This document shows, in pieces, positions 16,715 to 25,465 of a DNA stretch of 64,000 nucleotides. Under the pieces are notes generated by a model. It was not told the DNA's origin and did no database searches. It worked only from the letters and a program-made list of their open reading frames with translations. How positions within the stretch are numbered: position 1 is the stretch's first letter; every line of letters starts with the position of its first letter. The stretch is from Jatrophihabitans_A lederbergiae (lineage in GTDB: Bacteria > Actinomycetota > Actinomycetes > Mycobacteriales > Jatrophihabitantaceae): assembly GCF_031845305.1 (NCBI RefSeq), contig NZ_JAVREH010000005.1, forward strand, positions 1-64,000. The letters are read 5' to 3'. Made by a program: the position numbers and the translations under genes.

Positions 16715-17364
16715 AGGCTGACCGAGTCCTTCGGATTGAGGTGCTGGAATCGGGTCATGCCGTAGGGCTCGATCACCCGCTTCAACACGCCCTCGTAGCC
16801 GCCGCGGCCGATCTCGCTGATCAGCCCGTCGTGGATCTGGAAAGCCTTCGGCGCGCGCACCGACACCACGAAGTCCGCGGTCTCGGAAACCTTCGCCCAC
16901 GGCGCGTTGATCGGTACCAGCAGCGCCTCGACAGAAGCCGTCGGCACGACGTAGGAGTCGCCGGGGTGATAGATGCCGTCCTCGATGAGGTAGCCGACAT
17001 TGGACACGACCGGGATGGACGAGTGGATGAGGGCGTGCTGGCCACCGAACGTCCGGACCCGCAGGCCTCCGGCGACGAACGACTCCCCCGGCCCGACCGC
17101 CGTGAGTCGATCGGCCAGTGCCGCGTTGCCCGTCAGCTGATCGACCACATCCTTCGGCGCCCAGACGCGCAGCCGCTGGTTCGCCTCGGCCGCCGCTGCC
17201 AGCTTCTCGGCGTCGACATGGTCGACGTGCTCGTGCGTGATCAGCACCGCGTCGATATCGGTGAGCGCCTCGGCGACCTCGCTGAAGACGCCCGGATCGA
17301 GAACCAGCCGCCGGTCGCCATCGGCAACGCGCAGGCAGGAATGGCTGTACTTGGTCAGCTCCAT
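16711..17364 (-). CDS. MBL-fold metallo-hydrolase (UlaG/YcbL-like)
   Basis: The 217-residue product has the metal-binding motif ITHEHVDHVD and later Asp/His ligands in YLIEDGIYHPGDSY and FQIHDGL. The N-terminus MELTKYSHSCLRV is typical of the beta-lactamase-like 2/UlaG-type branch. Substrate unknown. The ATG at 17364 has GGAG about six bases upstream. It is divergent from the photolyase gene across about 45 bases, so both promoters sit in that gap, and it is coupled to the dipeptidase by a GTGA overlap. Confidence 0.88.
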   Translation of the reverse strand: MELTKYSHSCLRVADGDRRLVLDPGVFSEVAEALTDIDAVLITHEHVDHVDAEKLAAAAEANQRLRVWAPKDVVDQLTGNAALADRLTAVGPGESFVAGGLRVRTFGGQHALIHSSIPVVSNVGYLIEDGIYHPGDSYVVPTASVEALLVPINAPWAKVSETADFVVSVRAPKAFQIHDGLISEIGRGGYEGVLKRVIEPYGMTRFQHLNPKDSVSL

Positions 17365-17397
17365 ATCCCTACTCCACCACACCGCGGGGACATCGCA

Positions 17398-17403
17398 TAC
17401 GGT
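17398..17403 (+). promoter_or_regulatory. -10 box of a leaderless photolyase promoter
   Basis: TACGGT, six bases, then the ATG at 17410. The TANNNT-N6-start spacing puts +1 on the start codon and decides for this ATG over the one 12 bases downstream. Confidence 0.5.
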
Positions 17404-17409
17404 CGGGGG

Positions 17410-18792
17410 ATGGTCGCCCTGATGTGGTTCCGCCGCGACCTGCGGCTGCGCGACAACCCCGCGCTGGCCGCGGCCACGGCAGGCGACGGCGACGTCGCGC
17501 CGGTGTTCGTCCTCGATCCGGCGCTGCTCAGCCCGTCCGGCGGCCCGCGGCTGGCAGTTCTGTTCCGGACGCTGCGGGCTCTGGACTCCCAGCTCGGCGG
17601 CACGCTGATCCTCCGGCACGGCAAGCCCGAAACGGTGCTGCCGCAGCTGTGCGCCGAGGTCGGCGCCGGCTCGGTGCACTGTGCCGCGGACTTCGGCCCG
17701 TACGGCTCGGCGCGCGACGACCGGGTCGCCGCGGCGCTGGCCGTGCCGCTGGTGCGGACGGGGTCGAGCTATGCCGTTCCGCCGGGACGCATCACAAACG
17801 GCTCGGGCACCAATTACCAGGTGTACTCGGGGTTCTACCGCGCCTGGCTGGCCCGCGGCTGGCCCCAGCCGGCCACGAGCGTCCGGCCGCGCTGGGTGAG
17901 CGCTCCCTCCGACGGCGTGCCACCAGACCCCGCGCTTTCCAGTGGGGTCCAATCCGGTACAGACTCCGCGCCTTCCAGCGGTCCCGTGTTGCCGGACGTG
18001 GGCGAGGCGGCGGCGCGCACGGCGTGGCGCGCCTTTCTGGACGGCTCGCTGAACCGGTATGCCGATGAGCGCAACCGTCCGGACCTGGACAGCACGTCTC
18101 GGATGTCGGTGCACCTGAAGTGGGGCACGGTGCATCCGCGCACCCTGCTGGCAGACCTCGGTGCGGGGCACGAGGTGTTCCGCAAGGAGCTGGCCTGGCG
18201 GGAGTTCTACGCCGACGTGCTGCACCACAACCCGCGGTCGGCACGCGACTACTACCGGCCCCAGCTCAAGGCACTGCGTTACGCCGATAGTGCCGATAGT
18301 GCCGCGGGCAGTGAGCGGATGCGCGCCTGGGAGGCCGGCCGGACCGGCTACCCGATCGTCGACGCCGGCATGCGCCAGTTGCTCGCCGAGGGCTGGATGC
18401 ACAACCGGGTGCGGATGATCGTGGCGTCCTTCCTGGTCAAGGACCTGCATGTGGAGTGGACGGCCGGGGCGCGGCACTTCATGGCCCATCTCGTCGACGC
18501 CGACCTGGCCAGCAACAGCCACGGCTGGCAGTGGGTCGCCGGTACCGGAACCGACCCGGCGCCGTACTACCGGATCTTCAACCCGACACTGCAGGGCAGG
18601 AAGTTCGATCCCGACGGGACGTACGTCCGGCGCCACGTACCGGAGCTGGCGCACCTGTCCGTCAAGCACATCCACGAGCCGTGGGGCGATCCCAACGGTG
18701 CCCCGGCCGGCTACCCGGCGCCGATCGTGGACCACTCGGCCGAGCGGAACGCCAGCCTGGCCGACTACAACGCACTGCGTAACCGCGGCTGA
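17410..18792 (+). CDS. phr: Deoxyribodipyrimidine photolyase
   Basis: The 460-residue product begins ALMWFRRDLRLRDNPAL, the photolyase N-terminal alpha/beta signature, and carries the FAD-binding C-terminal motifs WREFYADVL, TGYPIVDAGMRQL, MHNRVRMIVASFLVKDL and NSHGWQWVAGTGTDPAPYYRIFNP. It repairs cyclobutane pyrimidine dimers using light; class I by motif. A linker near 17926-17990 holds two imperfect copies of a segment (GACCCCGCGCTTTCCAG-like), a small internal duplication. GAC-ADS repeats near 18289 add another small insertion. It probably has a leaderless mRNA. Confidence 0.93.
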   Translation: MVALMWFRRDLRLRDNPALAAATAGDGDVAPVFVLDPALLSPSGGPRLAVLFRTLRALDSQLGGTLILRHGKPETVLPQLCAEVGAGSVHCAADFGPYGSARDDRVAAALAVPLVRTGSSYAVPPGRITNGSGTNYQVYSGFYRAWLARGWPQPATSVRPRWVSAPSDGVPPDPALSSGVQSGTDSAPSSGPVLPDVGEAAARTAWRAFLDGSLNRYADERNRPDLDSTSRMSVHLKWGTVHPRTLLADLGAGHEVFRKELAWREFYADVLHHNPRSARDYYRPQLKALRYADSADSAAGSERMRAWEAGRTGYPIVDAGMRQLLAEGWMHNRVRMIVASFLVKDLHVEWTAGARHFMAHLVDADLASNSHGWQWVAGTGTDPAPYYRIFNPTLQGRKFDPDGTYVRRHVPELAHLSVKHIHEPWGDPNGAPAGYPAPIVDHSAERNASLADYNALRNRG

Positions 18793-18810
18793 CGAGCTGT
18801 AGCCGGCTGC

Positions 18811-19698
18811 TCAGCCGAGCAACCGGATGCCCCATTCCCCCAACCAGGTGGCCCCCGGCTCCAGCCGGACCAGGCCCTCGCCGGAGTTGAAGGCGTTGGC
18901 CGGGCAGCTCATCGGCTCGATGGCCACGGCATTGCGTCCGGGCGTGACGAACGGCGGCGTGAACACCTGCAGGTAGCCGAACGCGGCGTCCCAGCGGAGT
19001 TCGGCCTGGCGACGTGCTGAGCGCACCACCGCCGTGCTGCCGACCAGATCGGCGTAGCCGTGGTCCAGGCGCAGTGACCCGATCGGCCGGGACTGCCGCA
19101 GGTCGAAGGGCGTTCCGGTGACGTCGGAGCGGCCGACCGGAATCTGGCGCTCGTCGGTGTCCAGCACCGTGGCGGCCGGAATCAGCAGCTCCACGCCGTC
19201 GAGTTCCTCGTTCCCGAGGTCCAGGTAGGGGTGGAAGCCCGCCCCGAAGGGTGCCGCGCCGGAGCCGGTGTTGGTCGCCGTGACCGACACGGTCAGTCCG
19301 GTTTCGGCCGCAACCGAATAGGTGATCTGCAGCCGGACCTCGAACGGGTACCCCGTTTGCGGTACCAGATCATGGGCCATCGTGACGGCGGAGGCCGACC
19401 GCTCGGTGGCGTTCCATCGTGCCCACTTGGCGAAACCGTGGCTGGCATTGCGCTGCGCGGGCTCGGTGAGCGCCAGCTGGTAGCCCGCGCCGTCGAAGGA
19501 GTAGTGGCCGTCGCGGATCCGATTGGGCCAGGGCATCAGCACCGCCCCGGTGGACTTGGGTGGCAGCTCACCCGCCGGCATCTCGACCGTCACAGCCACA
19601 TCGTCGTGCCAGAGCCCGGCCAGCCCCGCGCCGACTTCGGCCACCTCGGCCCGATAGCCCCCGGCCTCGATCCGCGCCACGCTCCCGGTGAATGCCAT
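18811..19698 (-). CDS. Aldose 1-epimerase family protein
   Basis: The product (295 residues from ATG 19698) has the mutarotase motifs MPWPNRIRDGHYSF, SHGFAKWARW and GAGFHPYLDL, whose histidines act in catalysis, and a Glu in AVAIEPMSCPANAFNSGEGL. It interconverts anomers of an aldose or acts on a related sugar phosphate. TAGCGT lies seven bases before this ATG, consistent with a near-leaderless mRNA; a GTG three codons upstream (19707) is the alternative. It converges with photolyase at a gap of 18 bases. Confidence 0.88.
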   Translation of the reverse strand: MAFTGSVARIEAGGYRAEVAEVGAGLAGLWHDDVAVTVEMPAGELPPKSTGAVLMPWPNRIRDGHYSFDGAGYQLALTEPAQRNASHGFAKWARWNATERSASAVTMAHDLVPQTGYPFEVRLQITYSVAAETGLTVSVTATNTGSGAAPFGAGFHPYLDLGNEELDGVELLIPAATVLDTDERQIPVGRSDVTGTPFDLRQSRPIGSLRLDHGYADLVGSTAVVRSARRQAELRWDAAFGYLQVFTPPFVTPGRNAVAIEPMSCPANAFNSGEGLVRLEPGATWLGEWGIRLLG

Positions 19699-19750
19699 GA
19701 CCGTCACGCTAGCGTCTCGGGGCGTCCCCAGCGCGCGAGCCAGGGACTCC

Positions 19751-19825
19751 TTAGCCGCCGAGTTCGGCGGCGGTCGGCTCGCCGTCGACCAGTCCGTCCG
19801 CCGGCGCAGGGTCCGGGTCGGTCAC
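19751..19825 (-). CDS. Possible 24-residue protein coupled to pdxH
   Basis: A GTG overlaps the pdxH stop codon (GTGA) and opens a 24-codon frame, MTDPDPAPADGLVDGEPTAA then ELGG, with the GC-rich third positions typical of coding DNA here. Its start resembles the first residues of PdxH (MTDPDA...). It may be a real small acidic peptide, a remnant of a truncated gene, or a duplication of the pdxH start. The end of the frame folds into the palindrome GCCGCCGAGTTCGGCGGC (19754-19771), which could act as a terminator. Low confidence. Confidence 0.25.
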   Translation of the reverse strand: MTDPDPAPADGLVDGEPTAAELGG

Positions 19826-20535
19826 GGAGCGAGCCGCTCGACCAGCCAGTTCCCGTCCTGCCGGCGGAACCGCAGCCGATCGTGCAACCGGAACTCGCGC
19901 CCCTGCCAGAACTCGATCTCGTCCACCGCGATCCGGTAACCGCCCCAGTTCGGCGGTGGCAGGATCTCGCCGTTCCCGAAACGCTGGGTGACCTCGGCCA
20001 GTGACTCGTCCAGCTCGTTGCGGTCCCGCAGCCGTTGGGATTGCGGCGACGCCCACGCCGCCAGCTGCGACACCCGTGGCCGGCCGGCGAAATACCGGGC
20101 GGTCTCTTCGGGGCTCACCCGCGTCACCGCTCCGCGGAACCGCACCTGACGCTCCAGCGGCAGCCAGGCGAAGACGGCGGCCGCGGCCGGATTGGCGGCC
20201 AGTTGGGTGCCCTTGGCCGATCCGTAATTGGTGTAGAAGACGACGCCCGCCGCGTCGAAACCGCGCGCCAGCACCGTCCTGATGTCGGGCCGGCCGTCGG
20301 CGTCCGCGGTCGCGACCTGCATCGCGTTCGGCTCGGGAATCCGGGCATCCTCGGCCGCCTGGTCGTACCAGTAGGTCAGCTGCTCCAGCCAGGTCGGGTA
20401 CAGGACGTCCTCGGTCAGCGTCCCCGAGACGTAGGAGCGCCGGATCGTGGACAGGTTCTGGGCGTAGTCAGCTTCGCCGCGATCGCTGCCGGGAGCGCTG
20501 TCCGTCGAGTCGCCACGAGCGTCAGGGTCGGTCAC
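19822..20535 (-). CDS. pdxH: Pyridoxamine 5'-phosphate oxidase
   Basis: PdxH oxidises pyridoxine and pyridoxamine phosphate to PLP with FMN. The 237-residue product shows EPNAMQVATADADGRPDIRTVLARGFD (substrate and FMN strands), FYTNYGSAKGTQLAANP, RQVRFRGAVTRVS, and the C-terminal WGGYRIAVDEIEFWQGREFRLHDR signature. The GTG at 20535 (MTDPDARGDS) was chosen as the family-like start; upstream codons are arginine-rich. It is divergent from citrate synthase 2. PLP supply fits the nearby PLP enzymes serC and thrC. Confidence 0.95.
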   Translation of the reverse strand: MTDPDARGDSTDSAPGSDRGEADYAQNLSTIRRSYVSGTLTEDVLYPTWLEQLTYWYDQAAEDARIPEPNAMQVATADADGRPDIRTVLARGFDAAGVVFYTNYGSAKGTQLAANPAAAAVFAWLPLERQVRFRGAVTRVSPEETARYFAGRPRVSQLAAWASPQSQRLRDRNELDESLAEVTQRFGNGEILPPPNWGGYRIAVDEIEFWQGREFRLHDRLRFRRQDGNWLVERLAP

Positions 20536-20735
20536 CCCGCCATTGTCCCAGTCGCGGCGAGCGCCCCGCAGCCGCATACGCGGTCGGCTGCGCTCAAGGT
20601 CACGTAGCTCGCTCCCGGGCGGATAGGCAACAATGACTGGCTGGGAGCTCGGTTGCCGTGCCGAACCCCGAAGCTCAGCGGCCCACCGACCTCGCGAGGC
20701 GCGGCGGGAACCTGACCGGATGATCGGAGTTCCGC

Positions 20736-21842
20736 ATGACGAACGATTTCAGCCCGGGCCTGGAAGGCGTCATCGCCTTCGAGACTGAGATTGCCGAGCC
20801 GGACAAGGACGGCGGCGCCCTGCGCTACCGCGGGGTCAACATCGAGGACCTGGCCGGTCACGTCACCTTCGGCAATGTCTGGGCGCTGCTCGTCGACGGC
20901 AAGTTCGGCCCCGGGCTGCCGCCAGCTGAGCCCTTCCCCATCCCGGTGCACACCGGCGATGTCCGGGTCGACGTGCAGGCCGCGCTCGCCATGCTGTCCC
21001 CCATCTGGGGCTACCGGCCGCTGCTGGACATCAGCGACGAGGAGGCCCGCGAGCAGGCCGCCCGAGCCTCGGTGATGGCGCTGTCCTACGTCGCGCAGTC
21101 TGCCCGTGGGGTCGGCGCGCCGGCCGTTCCGCAGGCCCGGATCGACCAGTCCCGCACCATCGTCGAGCGGTTCATGACCCGCTGGCGCGGCGAGCCCGAC
21201 CCCAAGCACGTCGACGCCGTGGATGCCTACTTCGTCTCGGCCGCCGAGCACGGCATGAATGCCTCCACCTTCACCGCGCGGGTGATCGCCTCGACCGGTG
21301 CCGACGTCGCCGCGGCCATCTCCGGTGCCATCGGCGCCATGTCCGGCCCGCTGCACGGCGGCGCGCCGGCCCGGGTGCTGCCCATGATCGAGGCCGTGGA
21401 GAAGACCGGCGACGCCCGCAAGGTGGTCACCGACATCCTCGACCGCAAGGAACGGATGATGGGCTTCGGCCACCGCGTCTACCGGGCCGAGGACCCGCGC
21501 GCCCGCGTGCTGCGGCGTACCTGCAAGGAGCTCAACGCACCCCGGTACGAGGTCGCCGTCGCCCTGGAGCAGGCCGCCCTGAAAGAGCTGCGCGAGCGCC
21601 GGCCCGACCACCCCATCGAGACGAACGTCGAGTTCTGGGCGGCCGTCACCCTGGACTTCGCCGAGGTGCCGCCGCACATGATGCCGGCGCTGTTCAGCTG
21701 CGCGCGGACCGCCGGCTGGTGCGCGCACATCATGGAGCAGAAGAAGACCGGCCGGCTGGTACGTCCGTCCGCCCGCTACGTCGGCCCCGACCCCCGCAGT
21801 CCCAAGGCCGTCGAGGGCTGGGACAACATCGCGCACGGCTGA
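20736..21842 (+). CDS. Citrate synthase 2 (methylcitrate/citrate synthase family)
   Basis: The 368-residue product is the short actinobacterial citrate synthase. It opens with GLEGVIAFETEIAEPDKDGGALRYRGVNIEDL, contains the active-site His in GPLHGGAPARVL and the second in MGFGHRVYRAEDPRA, and the catalytic Asp region TLDFAEVPPHMMPALFSCARTAGWCAHIMEQ. GGAG lies seven bases before the ATG. Actinobacterial genomes commonly place this gene beside pdxH and near serC, as here. Whether it accepts propionyl-CoA cannot be read from sequence. Confidence 0.92.
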   Translation: MTNDFSPGLEGVIAFETEIAEPDKDGGALRYRGVNIEDLAGHVTFGNVWALLVDGKFGPGLPPAEPFPIPVHTGDVRVDVQAALAMLSPIWGYRPLLDISDEEAREQAARASVMALSYVAQSARGVGAPAVPQARIDQSRTIVERFMTRWRGEPDPKHVDAVDAYFVSAAEHGMNASTFTARVIASTGADVAAAISGAIGAMSGPLHGGAPARVLPMIEAVEKTGDARKVVTDILDRKERMMGFGHRVYRAEDPRARVLRRTCKELNAPRYEVAVALEQAALKELRERRPDHPIETNVEFWAAVTLDFAEVPPHMMPALFSCARTAGWCAHIMEQKKTGRLVRPSARYVGPDPRSPKAVEGWDNIAHG

Positions 21843-21926
21843 AGATCGCGCACGCTCGAAGCACATCGTTCGCTGAGAATGGCCGGCCGCCGGAAGATCA
21901 CGGCGAGGTCTCGCGTTGGCGCCTGC

Positions 21927-22856
21927 ATGAGCTTCTCTTCCGATGCCAAGTCCACTCTTCCCCTCGTCCTCGGCGGCAACGTGTTCGGCTGGTCGGCCGA
22001 CCGCGACCAGTCCTTCGCCGTCCTGGATGCGTTCCTCGATTCCGGCGGCGTCCACATCGACACCGCGGACGTCTACTCGCAGTGGGTCCCCGGAAACACC
22101 GGTGGCGACTCCGAGGAGATCATCGGCGAGTGGCTTGCCGCCCGTGGCAACCGCGACCGGGTGTTCGTCGCCACCAAGGTCGGGGCCCTCGCGCCGTACA
22201 ATAACCTCAGCGCCGACTCCATCGCGCGCGCCGTAGAGGATTCGCTGCGCCGGCTGAAGACCGACTACATCGACCTGTACTGGGCGCACCGCGACGACGA
22301 GAACACACCCCAGCATGAGACGCTCGCCGCCTTCGACCAGCTCGTGCAGGCCGGCAAGGTCCGGTACCTCGGTGCCTCCAACTTCTCGGCCGACCGGCTC
22401 GAATCGGCGCTGAAGGTGTCCGACACCGAGAATCTGGCCCGCTACGTGGCCACCCAGCCGCTCTACAACCTGCTCCAGCACGCGGAGTTCGAGTCCGGTC
22501 TGGGTCCCGTCGCGCTGGCCAACGACATCGCGGTGCTGCCCTACTCCGGCCTGGCCAGCGGCTTCCTCAGCGGCAAGTACCGCCGCGGTGTCGACGTCGA
22601 GTCGGTCCGCTCGCAGTCGGTGTCGCGGTACTTCGACGATCGTGGCTACCAGGTGCTCGACGCGGTCACCGAGGTCGCCGCCGCGCACGACGTACCGGTC
22701 TCGGCGGTCGCCCTGGGCTGGCTCGCCCAGCAGCCGGGTGTACTGGCTCCGATCGCCTCGGCCCGCACTCCCGAGCAGCTCGCCGAACTGGCCACCCTCT
22801 CCAGCCTGACGCTGAGCCAGGACGAGCTGGATCGTCTCCGCGCGGCCGCGGCATGA
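21927..22856 (+). CDS. Aldo/keto reductase
   Basis: A 309-residue NADPH-dependent AKR: VHIDTADVYSQW carries catalytic Asp and Tyr, RVFVATKVG the Lys, YIDLYWAHRDDENTP the His, and LGASNFSADRLE the cofactor loop. The N-terminus PLVLGGNVFGW is family-like, which favours the ATG at 21927 over one 48 bases upstream; neither has a clear ribosome binding site. Its stop overlaps the start of the decayed DsbA gene (ATGA), so these once formed an operon. Confidence 0.9.
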   Translation: MSFSSDAKSTLPLVLGGNVFGWSADRDQSFAVLDAFLDSGGVHIDTADVYSQWVPGNTGGDSEEIIGEWLAARGNRDRVFVATKVGALAPYNNLSADSIARAVEDSLRRLKTDYIDLYWAHRDDENTPQHETLAAFDQLVQAGKVRYLGASNFSADRLESALKVSDTENLARYVATQPLYNLLQHAEFESGLGPVALANDIAVLPYSGLASGFLSGKYRRGVDVESVRSQSVSRYFDDRGYQVLDAVTEVAAAHDVPVSAVALGWLAQQPGVLAPIASARTPEQLAELATLSSLTLSQDELDRLRAAAA

Positions 22857-23107
22857 GTGCCGTGCGGTTGGAGGTCTTCTCCGACGTCGTGTGCCCGTGG
22901 TGCTACCTGCGGAACGTCGCCGACCAGCTGCTCCAGGCCCACTTCACCCAAGTCGGTGTCGCGCGATCTTGCCGAGGCCGCTCAGCTGGGTATCACCGCC
23001 GTGCCGACCTCGTGGCAAACCGCTCCATCGGGGCCCAGGGCGCCCAGCCGTCCGAGACGCTGCTGGAATTCCTGCGGCAGGCCGCGGATCAGCCGGTCAG
23101 CGCGTAA
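22853..23107 (+). pseudogene. Decayed DsbA-family (FrnE-like) thioredoxin-fold oxidoreductase
   Basis: The start is intact: MSAVRLEVFSDVVCPWCYL, with the CPWC active site of FrnE-like proteins. After residue 20 the frame jumps to VADQLLQAHFTQ, a motif normally about 100 residues further on, so the helical insert region has been deleted. The next piece, DLAEAAQLGITAVPT, is in another frame, and the end (SIGAQGAQPSETLLEFLRQA) returns to the first frame. An intact member has about 210-240 residues; only about 84 codons are left. Deletion plus compensating frameshifts make function unlikely. Confidence 0.8.
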
Positions 23108-23158
23108 GAAACCGGGCCATGGTGCGCCGGTCCGGAGGCAGGCTGGGATGATGACCGG

Positions 23159-24286
23159 GTGACCTCAGCCACCCCTCTTCTCCTTCCCGCCGAGCTGTTG
23201 CCGCGCGATGGGCGCTTCGGCTCCGGACCGTCGAAGGTTCCCCCCGAGCTGCTCCGCTCGTTCGCCGAGCGTGGCGGAAAGGTGATGGGTACGTCGCACC
23301 GGCAGCCGCCGGTCAAGTCGCTGGTGGGACGGGTCCGGGCCGGATTGAGCACCCTCTTCCGGCTGCCGTCGGGGTATCAGGTAGTTCTGGGCAACGGCGG
23401 TTCCACCACCTTCTGGGACGCGGCCGCCTTCGGGCTGATCCAGGAGCGGTCCCAGCACGTGAGCATCGGCGAATTCTCGGCCAAGTTCGCGGCGGTGACC
23501 CGTGGTGCGCCGTTCCTGGCGGAGCCCAGCGTGCGACGGGCCGAGCCTGGTTCCGCCGTGGCCGCCGAGGCCGAGGCGGGCGTGGACACCTACGCCTGGC
23601 CGCAGAACGAGACGTCCACCGGCGTCATGCTCGACGTCCGGCGGGTTGCCGGTGCCGAGGACGCCCTGCATCTGATCGATGCCACCTCAGCCGCTGCCGG
23701 CCTGCCGGTCGACGCCAGGCAGTCCGACGTCTACTACTTCGCGCCACAGAAGGGCTTCGCCGGCGAGGGCGGGCTCTGGCTGGCGTTCTTCTCCCCCGCC
23801 GCGCTCGAGCGCGCCGCCCGGATCAAAGCGTCCGGACGGTGGATCCCGCCGTCGCTGGACCTGACCATCGCCATCGAGAACAGCGCCAAGGACCAGACGT
23901 ACAACACCCCTGCCATTGCCACTCTCTGGCTGCTGGCGCACCGGATCGAGGACTTGATCGACCGGGGCGGCCTCAGCTATGCCATCGGCCGCAGCGCCGA
24001 CTCCGCCGAGCGGCTGTACTCCTGGGCCGACAGTTCCCCCTTCGCCACGCCGTTCGTCGCCGAGCCCGCGCTGCGTAGCTCGGTGGTCGGCACGATCGAC
24101 TTCGCGCCCGAGGTGGACGCCGCCGCGCTGGCGAGGGCGCTGCGGCGCAACGGCGTCGTGGACACCGAGCCGTACCGCGGCCTGGCCCGCAACCAGCTGC
24201 GGATCGGGATGTACCCGGCGGTCGATCCGGACGATGTCTCGGCGCTGACCGCGTGCATCGACTGGCTGGTTCCCCGGTTGGGCTAG
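23159..24286 (+). CDS. serC: Phosphoserine aminotransferase
   Basis: SerC converts 3-phosphohydroxypyruvate to phosphoserine using PLP. The 375-residue product is of the actinobacterial type: RFGSGPSKVPPELL at the N-terminus, the phosphate loop LGNGGSTTFWDAAAFGL, the PLP lysine K198 in YYFAPQKGFAGEGG, and YNTPAIATLWLLAHRI. It starts at GTG 23159. sepH follows after 26 bases but probably also has its own promoter. The serC-sepH pairing is conserved in actinobacteria. Confidence 0.95.
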   Translation: MTSATPLLLPAELLPRDGRFGSGPSKVPPELLRSFAERGGKVMGTSHRQPPVKSLVGRVRAGLSTLFRLPSGYQVVLGNGGSTTFWDAAAFGLIQERSQHVSIGEFSAKFAAVTRGAPFLAEPSVRRAEPGSAVAAEAEAGVDTYAWPQNETSTGVMLDVRRVAGAEDALHLIDATSAAAGLPVDARQSDVYYFAPQKGFAGEGGLWLAFFSPAALERAARIKASGRWIPPSLDLTIAIENSAKDQTYNTPAIATLWLLAHRIEDLIDRGGLSYAIGRSADSAERLYSWADSSPFATPFVAEPALRSSVVGTIDFAPEVDAAALARALRRNGVVDTEPYRGLARNQLRIGMYPAVDPDDVSALTACIDWLVPRLG

Positions 24287-24306
24287 TTCGGCCGTTCCCG
24301 TATCGT
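24278..24306 (+). promoter_or_regulatory. Promoter of leaderless sepH
   Basis: TTGGGC (24278-24283), 17 bases, TATCGT (24301-24306), six bases, then the ATG of sepH. The -35 overlaps the end of serC. The spacing is good and TANNNT-N6-ATG predicts a leaderless mRNA. Confidence 0.5.
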
Positions 24307-24312
24307 CTTCCT

Positions 24313-25383
24313 ATGCGATTGCTCCGCCTGATCGGTCCCAGCGAGGACGGCACCTCCCTCACGCTGCAGGCACAGGACGGCGGCGAGCGGTTCAGCATTC
24401 CCATCGACGCCGAGCTGCGAGCGGCCTGTAGTACGAAGCCTTCCGGCAAGGCCCCGGTCGCTGATGCCGAGCCCACGCAGCACACCCCCACGCAGCATCA
24501 CAACCCCAGTCCGCGTGAGATCCAGACCCGCGTGCGGGCCGGCGAGACGGCCGAGTCGATCGCCGAAGAGGCCGACCTGCCACTGGAGCGGGTGATGCGC
24601 TTTGCCTACCCCGTACTGCAGGAACGGACCCGTGTCGTGGACGAGGCGCGCCGGGCGCGGGCGCGCCGCCAGGACGGGCGCCTCGAACCCTTCGGCGAGC
24701 TGATCGACGCGCGCCTGTCGCGGCACGGCGTCGAGCCACCCGCGGTGCTGTGGGATGCCTACCGGCGTGAGGACGGTGGCTGGACGGTCACCGCGATGTT
24801 CACCGCGAACGAGCGGGAGATGCGGGTCAAGTTCTCCTTCGTCCTGATGAACCGCACCGTCTCGGCCCTCGATGACGTCGCCGCGGATCTGTTCTCCGAC
24901 CGTCCGGTACGGGCGCTGCTGCGGCCGGAGCCCGCTCCGGCTCCTACTTCGCCGCCTGCTTCCCCGGTGCCCGGCGAGGCACCCGCCGAGGACGCCGGTC
25001 CCGCTCGACTGTCCGCGGTTCCCGACGAGGGTGCTGCCGCCGAGCCAACCCCACCCGTCCGAGCGCCCGGTCGCCGGCAGAAGGCGTTCACCCGCCCGGT
25101 GCCGGTCGGTCTGGACGACGAGCTGTTCGACCAGGATGCCGCCGATCAGCCGTGGCAGAACGAGCCACTGCCGCAGGACCTGAGCGTCGCGGCCGCTCCC
25201 AACACCTCGGACGAGGCGGCCCAGCCCACCGCGAACGAGCAGTCCCCCGAAGGTGCGGCCGCCGACGGTGAGCCGGCCGGTGATGAGGCCGCCGAGCCCA
25301 AGCGAGCACGCCGAAGTGGTGAGAAGCCGAGGATGCCCTCGTGGGACGACATCCTGCTCGGCGTACGCCACAAATCGGACTGA
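24313..25383 (+). CDS. sepH: Septation protein SepH (DUF3071)
   Basis: SepH is an actinobacterial divisome protein that binds FtsZ and promotes its assembly. The 356-residue product begins MRLLRLIGPSEDGTSLTL and has a conserved N-terminal domain of about 170 residues with a helix-turn-helix-like region (AGETAESIAEEADLPLERVMRFA), then a long Pro/Ala/Glu-rich disordered part and the conserved basic C-terminal motif KPRMPSWDDILLGV. The start follows a TATCGT -10 by six bases. Linkage to serC is the usual actinobacterial arrangement. Confidence 0.92.
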   Translation: MRLLRLIGPSEDGTSLTLQAQDGGERFSIPIDAELRAACSTKPSGKAPVADAEPTQHTPTQHHNPSPREIQTRVRAGETAESIAEEADLPLERVMRFAYPVLQERTRVVDEARRARARRQDGRLEPFGELIDARLSRHGVEPPAVLWDAYRREDGGWTVTAMFTANEREMRVKFSFVLMNRTVSALDDVAADLFSDRPVRALLRPEPAPAPTSPPASPVPGEAPAEDAGPARLSAVPDEGAAAEPTPPVRAPGRRQKAFTRPVPVGLDDELFDQDAADQPWQNEPLPQDLSVAAAPNTSDEAAQPTANEQSPEGAAADGEPAGDEAAEPKRARRSGEKPRMPSWDDILLGVRHKSD

Positions 25384-25465
25384 CCGTCCCGCTCGTTACG
25401 CCTGCGACGAACGGCGCTTAAAAGGATTCGACCGTTGTCGGTGCGTCATCGTAGGGTGAATCACC

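Noticed and set aside
16711..18735. A 674-codon minus-strand frame covering the photolyase gene
   Set aside because: Only the part from 17364 to 16711 has family motifs (the metallo-hydrolase); the rest is the antisense of photolyase, which has strong motifs of its own.
20532..22688. A 718-codon minus-strand frame opposite citrate synthase and aldo/keto reductase
   Set aside because: Long antisense frames are expected in GC-rich coding DNA; it lacks motifs and is His/Gly/Arg-rich in the usual shadow pattern.
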